Assembly (NCBI GenBank): GCA_016713125.1
Contig: JADJPT010000037.1
Location: forward strand, 1-15,746
Reading direction: 5' to 3'
DNA: 15,746 nt
Origin: Betaproteobacteria bacterium
Lineage (GTDB): Bacteria > Pseudomonadota > Gammaproteobacteria > Burkholderiales > SG8-39
The notes under the pieces are model-generated. The model had not been told where the DNA came from and did not search any database. It saw only the letters and a program-made list of their open reading frames with translations. Both the position numbers and the translations under genes were made by a program. This document shows positions 6,547 through 12,645 of the stretch, piece by piece (position 1 is the first letter of the stretch; the number at the start of each line of letters is the position of its first letter).

Positions 6547-7857
6547 TCAGCCCCGGCCGCGCGCGAGCGCCACCAGGCGACGCGTGAGCGGGTGGTCGGC
6601 CTCGCCGAGCCGGCCGATCACCGAGAAGTGGTTGTCGCCGGGCGAGAGCAGCAGCTCGGCGCGATGGCCGCGCGCGGCCATCGCCTCGCAGTACTCGGTG
6701 CTCTGGCGCACGTAGCCCGAGGTCTCGGCGGCGCCGACGGCGACCACCAGCTCGACGTCGGTGTCCAGCGGCGGGTTGCGCAGCGTGCTGGTCTTCTGCA
6801 CCAGCACTTCGTCCAGGCCCATGTCGAGGTAGCGCGGATGGTGGCGATGCGGCTCCATGTCGTGCGAGCCGCTGATCAGCAGCGCGCCCTGCACCGGCGT
6901 GCGCGCCAGGCCCTCGCGGCGGAAATCGTGCGTCAGCGTCATGCCGGCGAGCTGCGCGCCAGAGGAATGGCCGGCCAGCACGACGCGCCGTCCGCCCTGC
7001 GGGGCCAGCGTGCGGCAGGTCCAGGCCACCACCTCGCGGGCTTCGCGCATGATGTCGAGCATGCCCACCTGCGGGAACAGGTCGTAGCCGGCCACCACGG
7101 TGGTGATGCCCTCGGCCACCAGCGGTTCGGCGACGAAGGCGAAGGCTTCCTTGGACTGGTTGCGCCAGCCGCCGCCGTGGAAGAACAGCACCACCGGGCC
7201 GCCGGGCGCGCCGGCGTAGACGTCCACCAGCTGGCGCGGACCCGGGCCGTAACGCACATCGCGCTCGCCGGGCAGGCTGGTGCGCAGCGGCACGCTGCGC
7301 TCGGCGCGCGCCTTGAAGTGGGCATCGCCGTCGGGCACCGCCGCGCGATTGTCGAACAGGCGCACCATCTGCGCGGCGTCCAGGCCGCGCCACAGGGCCG
7401 GGCCGGCGGCCGCCGGCGCGACCGGCTGTCCGGTGTCGACGCCGTAGTCGACGAAGCCGTGCGCGCCGGTTTTGGTGCCGTCGACGAAATTGACGATGCG
7501 CTCGGGCGAGCTGTGGATGCCCAGCATGCGCAGGGTGCGCGTGCCGGGGTTGCCGAACACGTGCGGGATGTTGGGCGGCAGGGCCACGATGTCGCCGGCG
7601 GTGAGCCTCTGCGCCTGGGCTTCGCGGCCTTCGAGGTAGACCGTGGCCTCGCCCTCGATCACGAACAGGGCTTCGACGTAGGGGTGCCAGTGCATGCGGG
7701 TCATGTAGCCCGGTTCGCAGGTCTGGATGCCGGTGAAGATGGGCACGCCATCGCCGCCGACCAGTCGCCGGTAGCTGGCCAGCGGGCCGAAGTTGACGTC
7801 GGCCTGTTCGGCCAGGCGGGCGATGCGTGCTTCGGTCAGCGTCTGCGTGTCCTGCAT
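6547..7857 (-). CDS. Cupin plus kynurenine-formamidase-like alpha/beta-hydrolase fusion
   Basis: A 436-residue predicted cytosolic two-domain protein. Residues about 40-120 are a cupin barrel with metal ligands His56, His58 and Glu62 (HWHPYVE) and His99 in PPNIPHVFGN. Residues about 180-436 are an alpha/beta-hydrolase with the oxyanion-hole motif HGGGW (227-231) and nucleophile Ser298 in GHSSG. The acid is probably Glu378 in VGAAETSG, followed by the RQS element, and the catalytic His is His410 in GDNHFSV. HGGxW plus this acid/RQS layout resembles arylformamidase (kynurenine formamidase)-type hydrolases, which cleave small amides or esters. The ATG at 7857 is fixed by a consensus AAGGAG five bases upstream; the frame is open further but has no better start. 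It is divergent from tetR and followed by a Bug receptor gene. The substrate is unknown; the cupin may bind a related ligand or have its own metal-dependent activity. Confidence 0.9.
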   Translation of the reverse strand: MQDTQTLTEARIARLAEQADVNFGPLASYRRLVGGDGVPIFTGIQTCEPGYMTRMHWHPYVEALFVIEGEATVYLEGREAQAQRLTAGDIVALPPNIPHVFGNPGTRTLRMLGIHSSPERIVNFVDGTKTGAHGFVDYGVDTGQPVAPAAAGPALWRGLDAAQMVRLFDNRAAVPDGDAHFKARAERSVPLRTSLPGERDVRYGPGPRQLVDVYAGAPGGPVVLFFHGGGWRNQSKEAFAFVAEPLVAEGITTVVAGYDLFPQVGMLDIMREAREVVAWTCRTLAPQGGRRVVLAGHSSGAQLAGMTLTHDFRREGLARTPVQGALLISGSHDMEPHRHHPRYLDMGLDEVLVQKTSTLRNPPLDTDVELVVAVGAAETSGYVRQSTEYCEAMAARGHRAELLLSPGDNHFSVIGRLGEADHPLTRRLVALARGRG

Positions 7858-7862
7858 GTGAA

Positions 7863-7868
7863 CTCCTT
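7863..7868 (-). promoter_or_regulatory. Shine-Dalgarno of the cupin-hydrolase gene
   Basis: AAGGAG on the minus strand lies five bases before the ATG at 7857. It selects this start over the upstream in-frame ATG at 7932, which would add 25 Arg-rich residues that do not look like part of the protein. Confidence 0.75.
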
Positions 7869-7933
7869 GAATCCGCGGCGACCGCATCCGCTCATGCGGC
7901 CCGCCTCGCCCGGTGGAACTGCGCTGCCGCAAT

Positions 7934-7960
7934 TTCCATACAAATCCGCAAAACTGTCAA
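7934..7960 (-). promoter_or_regulatory. Candidate promoter for the cupin-hydrolase gene
   Basis: The minus strand reads a perfect -35 hexamer TTGACA (7960-7955), then an AT-rich stretch with weak -10 options (TATGGA or GAAATT) near 7943-7933. This is the most AT-rich part of the intergenic region. A CCGCAAAA element lies in the spacer, where a bound regulator would block RNA polymerase. The -10 is poor, so the promoter may be weak or activated. Confidence 0.45.
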
Positions 7961-8020
7961 GCACGCGCGCGGACCGGCGGCGGGGCGGCCGGCGCAGGGG
8001 CTGGTGTATAGTTTTTGCGG
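7946..8020. promoter_or_regulatory. CCGCAAAA(A)CT inverted repeat in the divergent promoter region
   Basis: CCGCAAAACT at 7946-7955 is matched on the opposite strand by CCGCAAAAACT (8020-8010), with one extra A. The shorter core CCGCAA also occurs at 7927-7932 and 8044-8049. The two long copies each overlap a promoter element: the TTGACA of the minus gene and the TATAGT of the plus gene. They are candidate operators for the adjacent TetR protein. TetR sites are usually closer palindromes, so this is a hypothesis. Confidence 0.35.
8007..8012 (+). promoter_or_regulatory. Candidate -10 box for tetR
   Basis: TATAGT matches the sigma-70 -10 consensus at five of six positions and lies 63 bases before the tetR ATG. 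No good -35 is seen 17 bases upstream, where the DNA is all G and C, so activity would be low or dependent on another factor. Confidence 0.35.
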
Positions 8021-8075
8021 CTTTCGCCACACCCCCCCCGCCACCGCAACGATCACGATCCGCCGGAATCCGCAG

Positions 8076-8764
8076 ATGCAGCAGAAGTCGGCCACGCGCC
8101 AGCAGCGCGCCGCGCAACGCAGGTCCGAGATCGTCTCGGCGGGCGCGAACTGTTCCTCAGCCAGGCCTACAGCCAGGTGAACGTCGAGCAGATCGCCGCC
8201 GCCGCCGGACTGTCGCGCGTGGCGATCTACGGCTACTTCCCGTCCAAGCAGGAGATCTACTTCGCCATCCTGTGCGCCGACGCCGACCAGCTCGTCGAGG
8301 GCTTTCGCGCCGCCTACCGCCCGGAGCGCGGCCTGGACGCCAACCTGACGCGCCTCGCGGCGGCCTACGTGAAGTTCCTGTCCAGCCACCCGGAGTATTT
8401 CCGGCGCTTCTCGTGGTTCTACCTGCCGGGCCGCGAGCAACGCCTCTCGCCGCGCCACGGGCGCACCATCGGACGCCGCTTCGCCGCGGCGCGCGGCATC
8501 ATCGAGGACTGCCTGAGCAATGCCGTTGCGCGCGGCGAGATCCCGGCCCAGGACTGCGGGCTGGCCGCTGCGGCGATCTACGCACAGTGGCTGGGACTTG
8601 CCTACCTGCGCGTCGCCAGCGACTCGGCCAGCGGGCGCATCCCGATGGACCATCGGCGCATCTCCGCGTGCGCGATGCAGCTGTTGCGCGGCGGCCTGCG
8701 CACCCCGGGCGGCGGCGGGAAGCCGGCCGGATCGCGCACCAGGCGCCGCGCCGCAACGATGTGA
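8076..8764 (+). CDS. TetR-family transcriptional regulator (apparent frameshift)
   Basis: Reading from the ATG at 8076 gives MQQKSATRQQRAAQRRSEIV then SAG. The expected continuation RELFLSQAYSQVNVEQIAAAA is one frame away from 8144. Joining them at the G run 8141-8143, as if one base were missing, gives a 229-residue TetR protein. The N-terminal helix-turn-helix covers about 18-58 (IAAAAGLSRVAIYGYFPSK), and the helical ligand/dimer domain follows (SSHPEYFRRFSWFYL). The long frame that starts at 8015 has an implausible Pro/His-rich N-terminus. The gene is divergent from the cupin-hydrolase and upstream of the urocanase operon, so it could control either or both in response to a pathway compound. 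As written, the gene would be inactive; sequencing error is the likelier explanation. Confidence 0.8.
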
Positions 8765-8773
8765 ATTGCGAAT

Positions 8774-8795
8774 CGCGCGCCGAAACCGGCGCGCG
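8774..8795 (+). terminator. Perfect 9-bp GC hairpin after tetR
   Basis: CGCGCGCCG and CGGCGCGCG pair perfectly around an AAAC loop, beginning 10 bases after the tetR stop and ending 52 bases before the urocanase-like start. No T tract follows, so it could be a Rho-independent-like pause, an attenuator or an mRNA processing barrier separating tetR from the catabolic operon. Confidence 0.4.
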
Positions 8796-8847
8796 CTGCG
8801 TGTACCATCGGACGCTCCATACCTTCATTCGCGCGAGGCGCATTCCC

Positions 8848-10506
8848 ATGGGCCATGGCAAGGACGTGCCTGCCGCCGCCAGGCGCATACGGGCGCAGCG
8901 CGGCACGCAACTGCGCTGCCGCGGCTGGAAGCAGGAGACCATCCTGCGCATGCTCGAGAACAACCTCGAGAACGGCGAGCGGCCCGAAGACCTGGTGATC
9001 TACATGTCGGCGGCCCGCGCGGCGCGAGACTGGGAAAGTTTCGAGCGCATCGTCGCCGTGCTGAAGGACCTGCATGACGACGAGACCCTGGTCATGCAGT
9101 CGGGCAAGCCGATCGCGCGCTTCCGCACCCATGCGCGCGCACCGCGCGTGATCATGGCCAACGGCCTGGTGGTGGGGCGCTGGACCGACGAGAAGACGGT
9201 GTACGAACTGGAGAAGGCCGGGCTCACCATCACGCCAGGCATGACGGCCGCGGCCTGGCAGTACATCGGCAGCCAGGGCATCCTGCAGGGCACCTACCAG
9301 AGCTTCGCCGGTGCGGCCGAGCGCTTCGGCGGCACGCTGGCCGGCAAGGCCATCCTGACCGCGGGCTGCGGCGGCATGGGCGGGGCGCAGCCGCTGGCCG
9401 GCAAGCTGGCGGGCGCCGCCATCCTGGTGGTGGAGGTGAACCCCGCGCGGCTGGAGCGGCGCATCGCCACCGGCTACCTCGATCGCATGACGCATTCGCT
9501 CGACGAGGCGCTGGCCTGGATGGGCGAGCTGCAGGCGAAGGGCGAGGGCGGTTCGGTGGGCCTGGCCGGCAACGTGGCCGAGGTGCACGAGGCGCTGCTG
9601 GCGCGCGGCTGGCAGCCCGACGTGGTCACTGACCAGGTGACCGTGGACCCGCGCCGCGGCTACGTGGCCGCGGGGCTGACCAGCGCGCAGATGGAGGCGC
9701 TGGTGAAGGCCGACCCGGATGAGGCGCTGCGTCTGGGCAATGCCACCCTGGTGCGCCACGCCAAGGCGCTGGTCGAATTCCGCCGCCGCGGCGCGCTGGT
9801 GTTCGAGTACGGAAATACCCTGCGCATGCGCGCCTCGGATGCCGGTTACGGCGAGGCGCTGACCCTGGATTCCTTCGTCACCCTGTTCATCCGCCCGCTG
9901 TTCTGCCGCGGCATCGGCCCGTTCCGCTGGATCGCGGCCTCGGGCGACGCGGCCGACATCGCCGCCACCGACGCCATCGCCGAGCGCCTGTTTCCCGATG
10001 GGCACATGCTGCGCAAATGGCTGGTGCTGGCCAAGGAACACGTGCAGTTCCAGGGTCTGCCGGCGCGCATCGGCTGGCTGGGCCACGGCGAGCGCAGCCG
10101 CTTCGCGCTGGCGGTGAACACGGCGGTGGCCAGGGGCGAGATCTCCGCGCCCATCGCCTTCACGCGCGACCACCTCGATTCGGGTTCGGTGGCCAGCCCC
10201 TTTCGCGAGACCGAGAAGATGGCCGACGGCAGCGACCCGATCGGCGACTGGCCGGTGTTGAACGCGCTGCTGGCCTGCGCCAACGGCGCCGACCTGGTGG
10301 CGATGCACGCCAATGTCGGCCGCATGATGAGCGCCGGGCAGACGGCGATCGCCGACGGCACGCCCTTCGCGGCCGAGCGACTGCAGGCGGTGCTCGACGG
10401 CGACACCGGCATCGGCATCGCGCGACACGCCGATGCGGGCTATGCCGCGGCGGCCGAAGCCTGCGCGGAGTTCGGCGTGGGCCTGCATCTGCCGGGCATG
10501 CCGTGA
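8848..10506 (+). CDS. Urocanase-family hydratase, probably (S-methyl-)thiourocanate type
   Basis: A 552-residue cytosolic protein, full length for urocanases (about 555), which add water to urocanate using tightly bound NAD+ as an electrophile. NAD-site and core motifs are kept: IGSQGILQGTY (140-150), GCGGMGGAQP (173-182), Cys353 in RPLFCRGIGPFRW, QGLPARI (402-408) and RDHLDSGSVASP (440-451). Several stretches that line the substrate side in HutU differ: YGGIG becomes YMSA (52-55), YGQMTAG becomes TPGMTAA (129-135), the TSAHDPLNGY loop is altered (264-272), and HHGGGVGMG becomes MHANVGRMM (486-494). No hutH, hutI or hutG is nearby, and the next gene, overlapping by 4 bases, is of the DUF917/S-methyl-thiohydantoin desulfurase family. 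I infer a thio- or S-methyl-thiourocanate hydratase. Ordinary urocanate hydratase remains possible. The ATG at 8848 follows a weak GAGG. Confidence 0.88.
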   Translation: MGHGKDVPAAARRIRAQRGTQLRCRGWKQETILRMLENNLENGERPEDLVIYMSAARAARDWESFERIVAVLKDLHDDETLVMQSGKPIARFRTHARAPRVIMANGLVVGRWTDEKTVYELEKAGLTITPGMTAAAWQYIGSQGILQGTYQSFAGAAERFGGTLAGKAILTAGCGGMGGAQPLAGKLAGAAILVVEVNPARLERRIATGYLDRMTHSLDEALAWMGELQAKGEGGSVGLAGNVAEVHEALLARGWQPDVVTDQVTVDPRRGYVAAGLTSAQMEALVKADPDEALRLGNATLVRHAKALVEFRRRGALVFEYGNTLRMRASDAGYGEALTLDSFVTLFIRPLFCRGIGPFRWIAASGDAADIAATDAIAERLFPDGHMLRKWLVLAKEHVQFQGLPARIGWLGHGERSRFALAVNTAVARGEISAPIAFTRDHLDSGSVASPFRETEKMADGSDPIGDWPVLNALLACANGADLVAMHANVGRMMSAGQTAIADGTPFAAERLQAVLDGDTGIGIARHADAGYAAAAEACAEFGVGLHLPGMP

Positions 10507-11615
10507 GCGGCGCGCGCGTGGCGGGCCGCGAACTCGGCCGCGAAGACCTCGAAGCCGCCGTGCTGGGCGGTCTGCTGCTGTCCTCGGGCGGCACCGGCGT
10601 GGCCTCCTCGGCGCGCCATCGCGGCCTGGGCGAGGATGCGCTGGCGCGCGGCAAGGTGCGCCTGCTGCCGCTCGAACAGTTCGCCGCGGACGACGCGCTG
10701 CTGGTGGCCACGGCGGTCGGCGCGCCCGGTGCGGCCGGCGCGCGCACGCGCCCGCAGGACGCCATCGACGCCGCCCTCGCCCTGCAGGCGGCCTGCGGGC
10801 GCAGGCTGGCCGGCGTGATGGCCAGCCATGTGCCCGGCATGTACACCTGGACCATCGCCGCCGGCCTGGGCATCCCGCTGGCCGACGCGGCGACCAACGG
10901 GCGCGCGCATCCGACCGAGCGCATGGGCGGCATGGGCCTGGCCGCCGATCCGGCGGCGACGATCTGGCAGGCCGGACATTCGGCCGGCGGGCCCGGCGAG
11001 CCGCCGCTCTCGGTGCTGGTGCACGGGCATCCGAACCGCACTTCGCAGGTGCTGCGCGCGGCCGCGGTGCAGAACGGCGGGCTGATCAACGCCGTGCGCG
11101 GGCCCTTCGATGCGGACTTCGTCAGGCGGCGCGGCGCGCCGGGTTCGATCAGCTTCGCACTGGGCCTGGGCGAGGCGATGCGTGCCGCGCAGGGACCGGC
11201 GCGTGTCGCCGCGGCCGCGGCCTTCCTCGGCGGCGAGGTGCTGATCGAGGGCGAGGTCGCCGCGAATGCCGTGGCCTATGCAGCCGGCTTCGAGGTCGGC
11301 ACGCTGACGGTGCGCGCCGGAACCCGGCGCGTGACGCTGGGCGTGTACAACGAATTCATGACCGCCGAGGAGGACGGGCGGCGCATCTCGAGCTTCCCGG
11401 ATTTCCTCGGCAGCCTCGATCCGGCCAGCGGCGATCCGGTTTCGATCATGATGCTCAAGCCCGGCACGCCGGTGGCCATCGTCGCCGCGGCGCGCGCGCG
11501 CATCCCGCTGGGTGCGGGCGTGTTCGACGCCTCCGTGTATGCGGAAGCCGAGGCCGCAATGGGCATGGAACTTGCAAAATTCGCGTTGTCGTCACACGCA
11601 GCACCAGAACAATGA
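10503..11615 (+). CDS. DUF917 / S-methyl-thiohydantoin desulfurase-family protein
   Basis: A 370-residue cytosolic protein of the family first called DUF917 (PF06032, COG3535) and later linked to S-methyl thiohydantoin desulfurase. The N-terminal part has the Gly-rich opening LGGLLLSSGGTG (21-32) that follows an acidic helix (GREDLEAAV), and the central part carries ATNGRAHPTERMGGMG (130-145). The C-terminal beta domain shows GVYNEFM (280-286), FPDFLGSLDPASGDPVS (298-314) and LKPGTPVAIVA (318-328), all in the family order. The start is the GTG at 10503, which overlaps the urocanase stop as GTGA and implies translational coupling. A later GTG at 10518 is an alternative. In the proposed pathway it would take the thiohydantoin propionate made by the preceding hydratase and release a sulfur species, giving hydantoin propionate. 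Other DUF917 members act on hydantoin-type compounds, so the exact substrate is inferred. Confidence 0.85.
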   Translation: MSGARVAGRELGREDLEAAVLGGLLLSSGGTGVASSARHRGLGEDALARGKVRLLPLEQFAADDALLVATAVGAPGAAGARTRPQDAIDAALALQAACGRRLAGVMASHVPGMYTWTIAAGLGIPLADAATNGRAHPTERMGGMGLAADPAATIWQAGHSAGGPGEPPLSVLVHGHPNRTSQVLRAAAVQNGGLINAVRGPFDADFVRRRGAPGSISFALGLGEAMRAAQGPARVAAAAAFLGGEVLIEGEVAANAVAYAAGFEVGTLTVRAGTRRVTLGVYNEFMTAEEDGRRISSFPDFLGSLDPASGDPVSIMMLKPGTPVAIVAAARARIPLGAGVFDASVYAEAEAAMGMELAKFALSSHAAPEQ

Positions 11616-11620
11616 ACCCC

Positions 11621-11626
11621 AGGAGG
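11621..11626 (+). promoter_or_regulatory. Consensus Shine-Dalgarno of the second Bug receptor
   Basis: AGGAGG lies five bases before the ATG at 11632, the strongest ribosome site in the plus-strand operon. It suggests the receptor is made in excess over the enzymes, which is usual for periplasmic binding proteins. Confidence 0.8.
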
Positions 11627-11631
11627 GAACC

Positions 11632-12629
11632 ATGAAACGTCGCACATTCACCGCACTCGCATCGCTGGTCGCCGTCGCCACGGTCTTCGCCGCGCAGGGC
11701 ATCGCGCCCGCGCAGGCGCAGGACGCCTCGGCCTATCCGTCCAAACCGATCCGCATCGTGATTCCCTTCCCGCCGGGGGCGCCACCGACATCATCACGCG
11801 GCGCATCGGCGGCGAACTGACGAAGAAATGGGGCCAGCCCGTGATCGTCGAGAACAAGCCCGGCGCCAACACCGTGATCGGCACCGATGCGGTCGGCAAG
11901 GCCGAACCCGACGGCTACACCATCCTGATGACCGCGCCTTCGGGCCTGGTGCAGCTGCCTTCGCTGTTGACCAAGCTGCCCTACGATCCGGTCAACGACT
12001 TCCAGGCGCTGACGCAGATCGCCGAGGTCGCCACGGCGCTGGTGGTGCCGGCCGAACTGCCGGTGAAATCGGTGAAGGAACTCGCCGAGTACCTGCGCGC
12101 CAACCCGTCCAAGACCGCCTATGCGAGCCTGGGCCTGGCCAGCACGCTGCACATCTACGGCGAAGCCTTCAAGCGCGCCGCCAAGGCGGACAGCACGCAC
12201 ATCCCCTACAAGGGCGACGCCCCGGCGATGACCGATCTGGTCAGCGGCCGCGTGCAGTACATGTTCAACAACCCGGTGTCGGCGATCAACTTCGCCAAGC
12301 AGGGCCGCGTGCGCATCCTCGCGGTGACCGGCGACAAGCGCCTGCCCGCGCTGCCCGAGGTGCCGACCATGGCGCAGGCCGGCTTCCCCGGCTTCGAGAC
12401 GGTGGGCTGGTTCTCGTTCTTCGTGCACGCCAAGGTGCCGCGCCCGGTGGTCGAGAAGCTGCATGCGGCGCTCTCCGAGATCATCCGCGCGCCCGAGATG
12501 AGCGAGTTCCTGAAGGAGCGCGGCACCCTGCCCACCGGCATCGGCCTGCAGGAGTTCGCCGGCAAGGTCGCGGCGGAGCGCCGCGAGTGGGCGCGGCTGA
12601 TCCGCGACAACGACATCCGCCTCGAGTAG
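11632..12629 (+). CDS. Bug/TctC-family periplasmic receptor (apparent frameshift)
   Basis: The start reads MKRRTFTALASLVAVATVF with a signal peptide to about residue 30 (PAQAQDA), then YPSKPIRIVIPFPPG. The frame then fails at the G run 11775-11779. Adding one G restores GGATDIITRRIGGELTKKWG and joins the downstream frame VIVENKPGANTVIGTDAVGK, giving a 332-residue receptor with HIPYKGDAP, LPEVPTMAQAGFPG and the normal C-terminus. The match on both sides of the run is good, so the shift is most likely a missing base in the sequence. The gene starts 16 bases after the DUF917 stop and ends 16 bases before the malonyl-CoA decarboxylase start, inside one operon. Its role would be capture of the operon's carboxylate substrate in the periplasm. 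No TctA or TctB is in the window. Confidence 0.85.
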
Positions 12630-12645
12630 GCGAGGGGCTGCACGC

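Noticed and set aside
8032..8039. C8 run in the tetR leader as a possible phase-variable tract
   Set aside because: It lies upstream of the start and not in a clear promoter spacer, and homopolymer lengths in this sequence look unreliable.
6229..8847. Very long plus-strand open frame running into the urocanase-like gene, suggesting a giant fusion
   Set aside because: The upstream part is the antisense shadow of the Bug receptor and cupin-hydrolase genes, has no domain resemblance, and the urocanase family begins at 8848.
8602..10488. 628-residue minus-strand frame opposite the urocanase homologue
   Set aside because: Its composition is low-complexity (Ala/His/Arg/Gln) with no motif, and the plus strand encodes a full enzyme.
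8848..10506. Assignment as hutU of a histidine utilisation operon
   Set aside because: No other hut gene or HutC-type regulator is present, the partner is DUF917, and substrate-side motifs differ from HutU.
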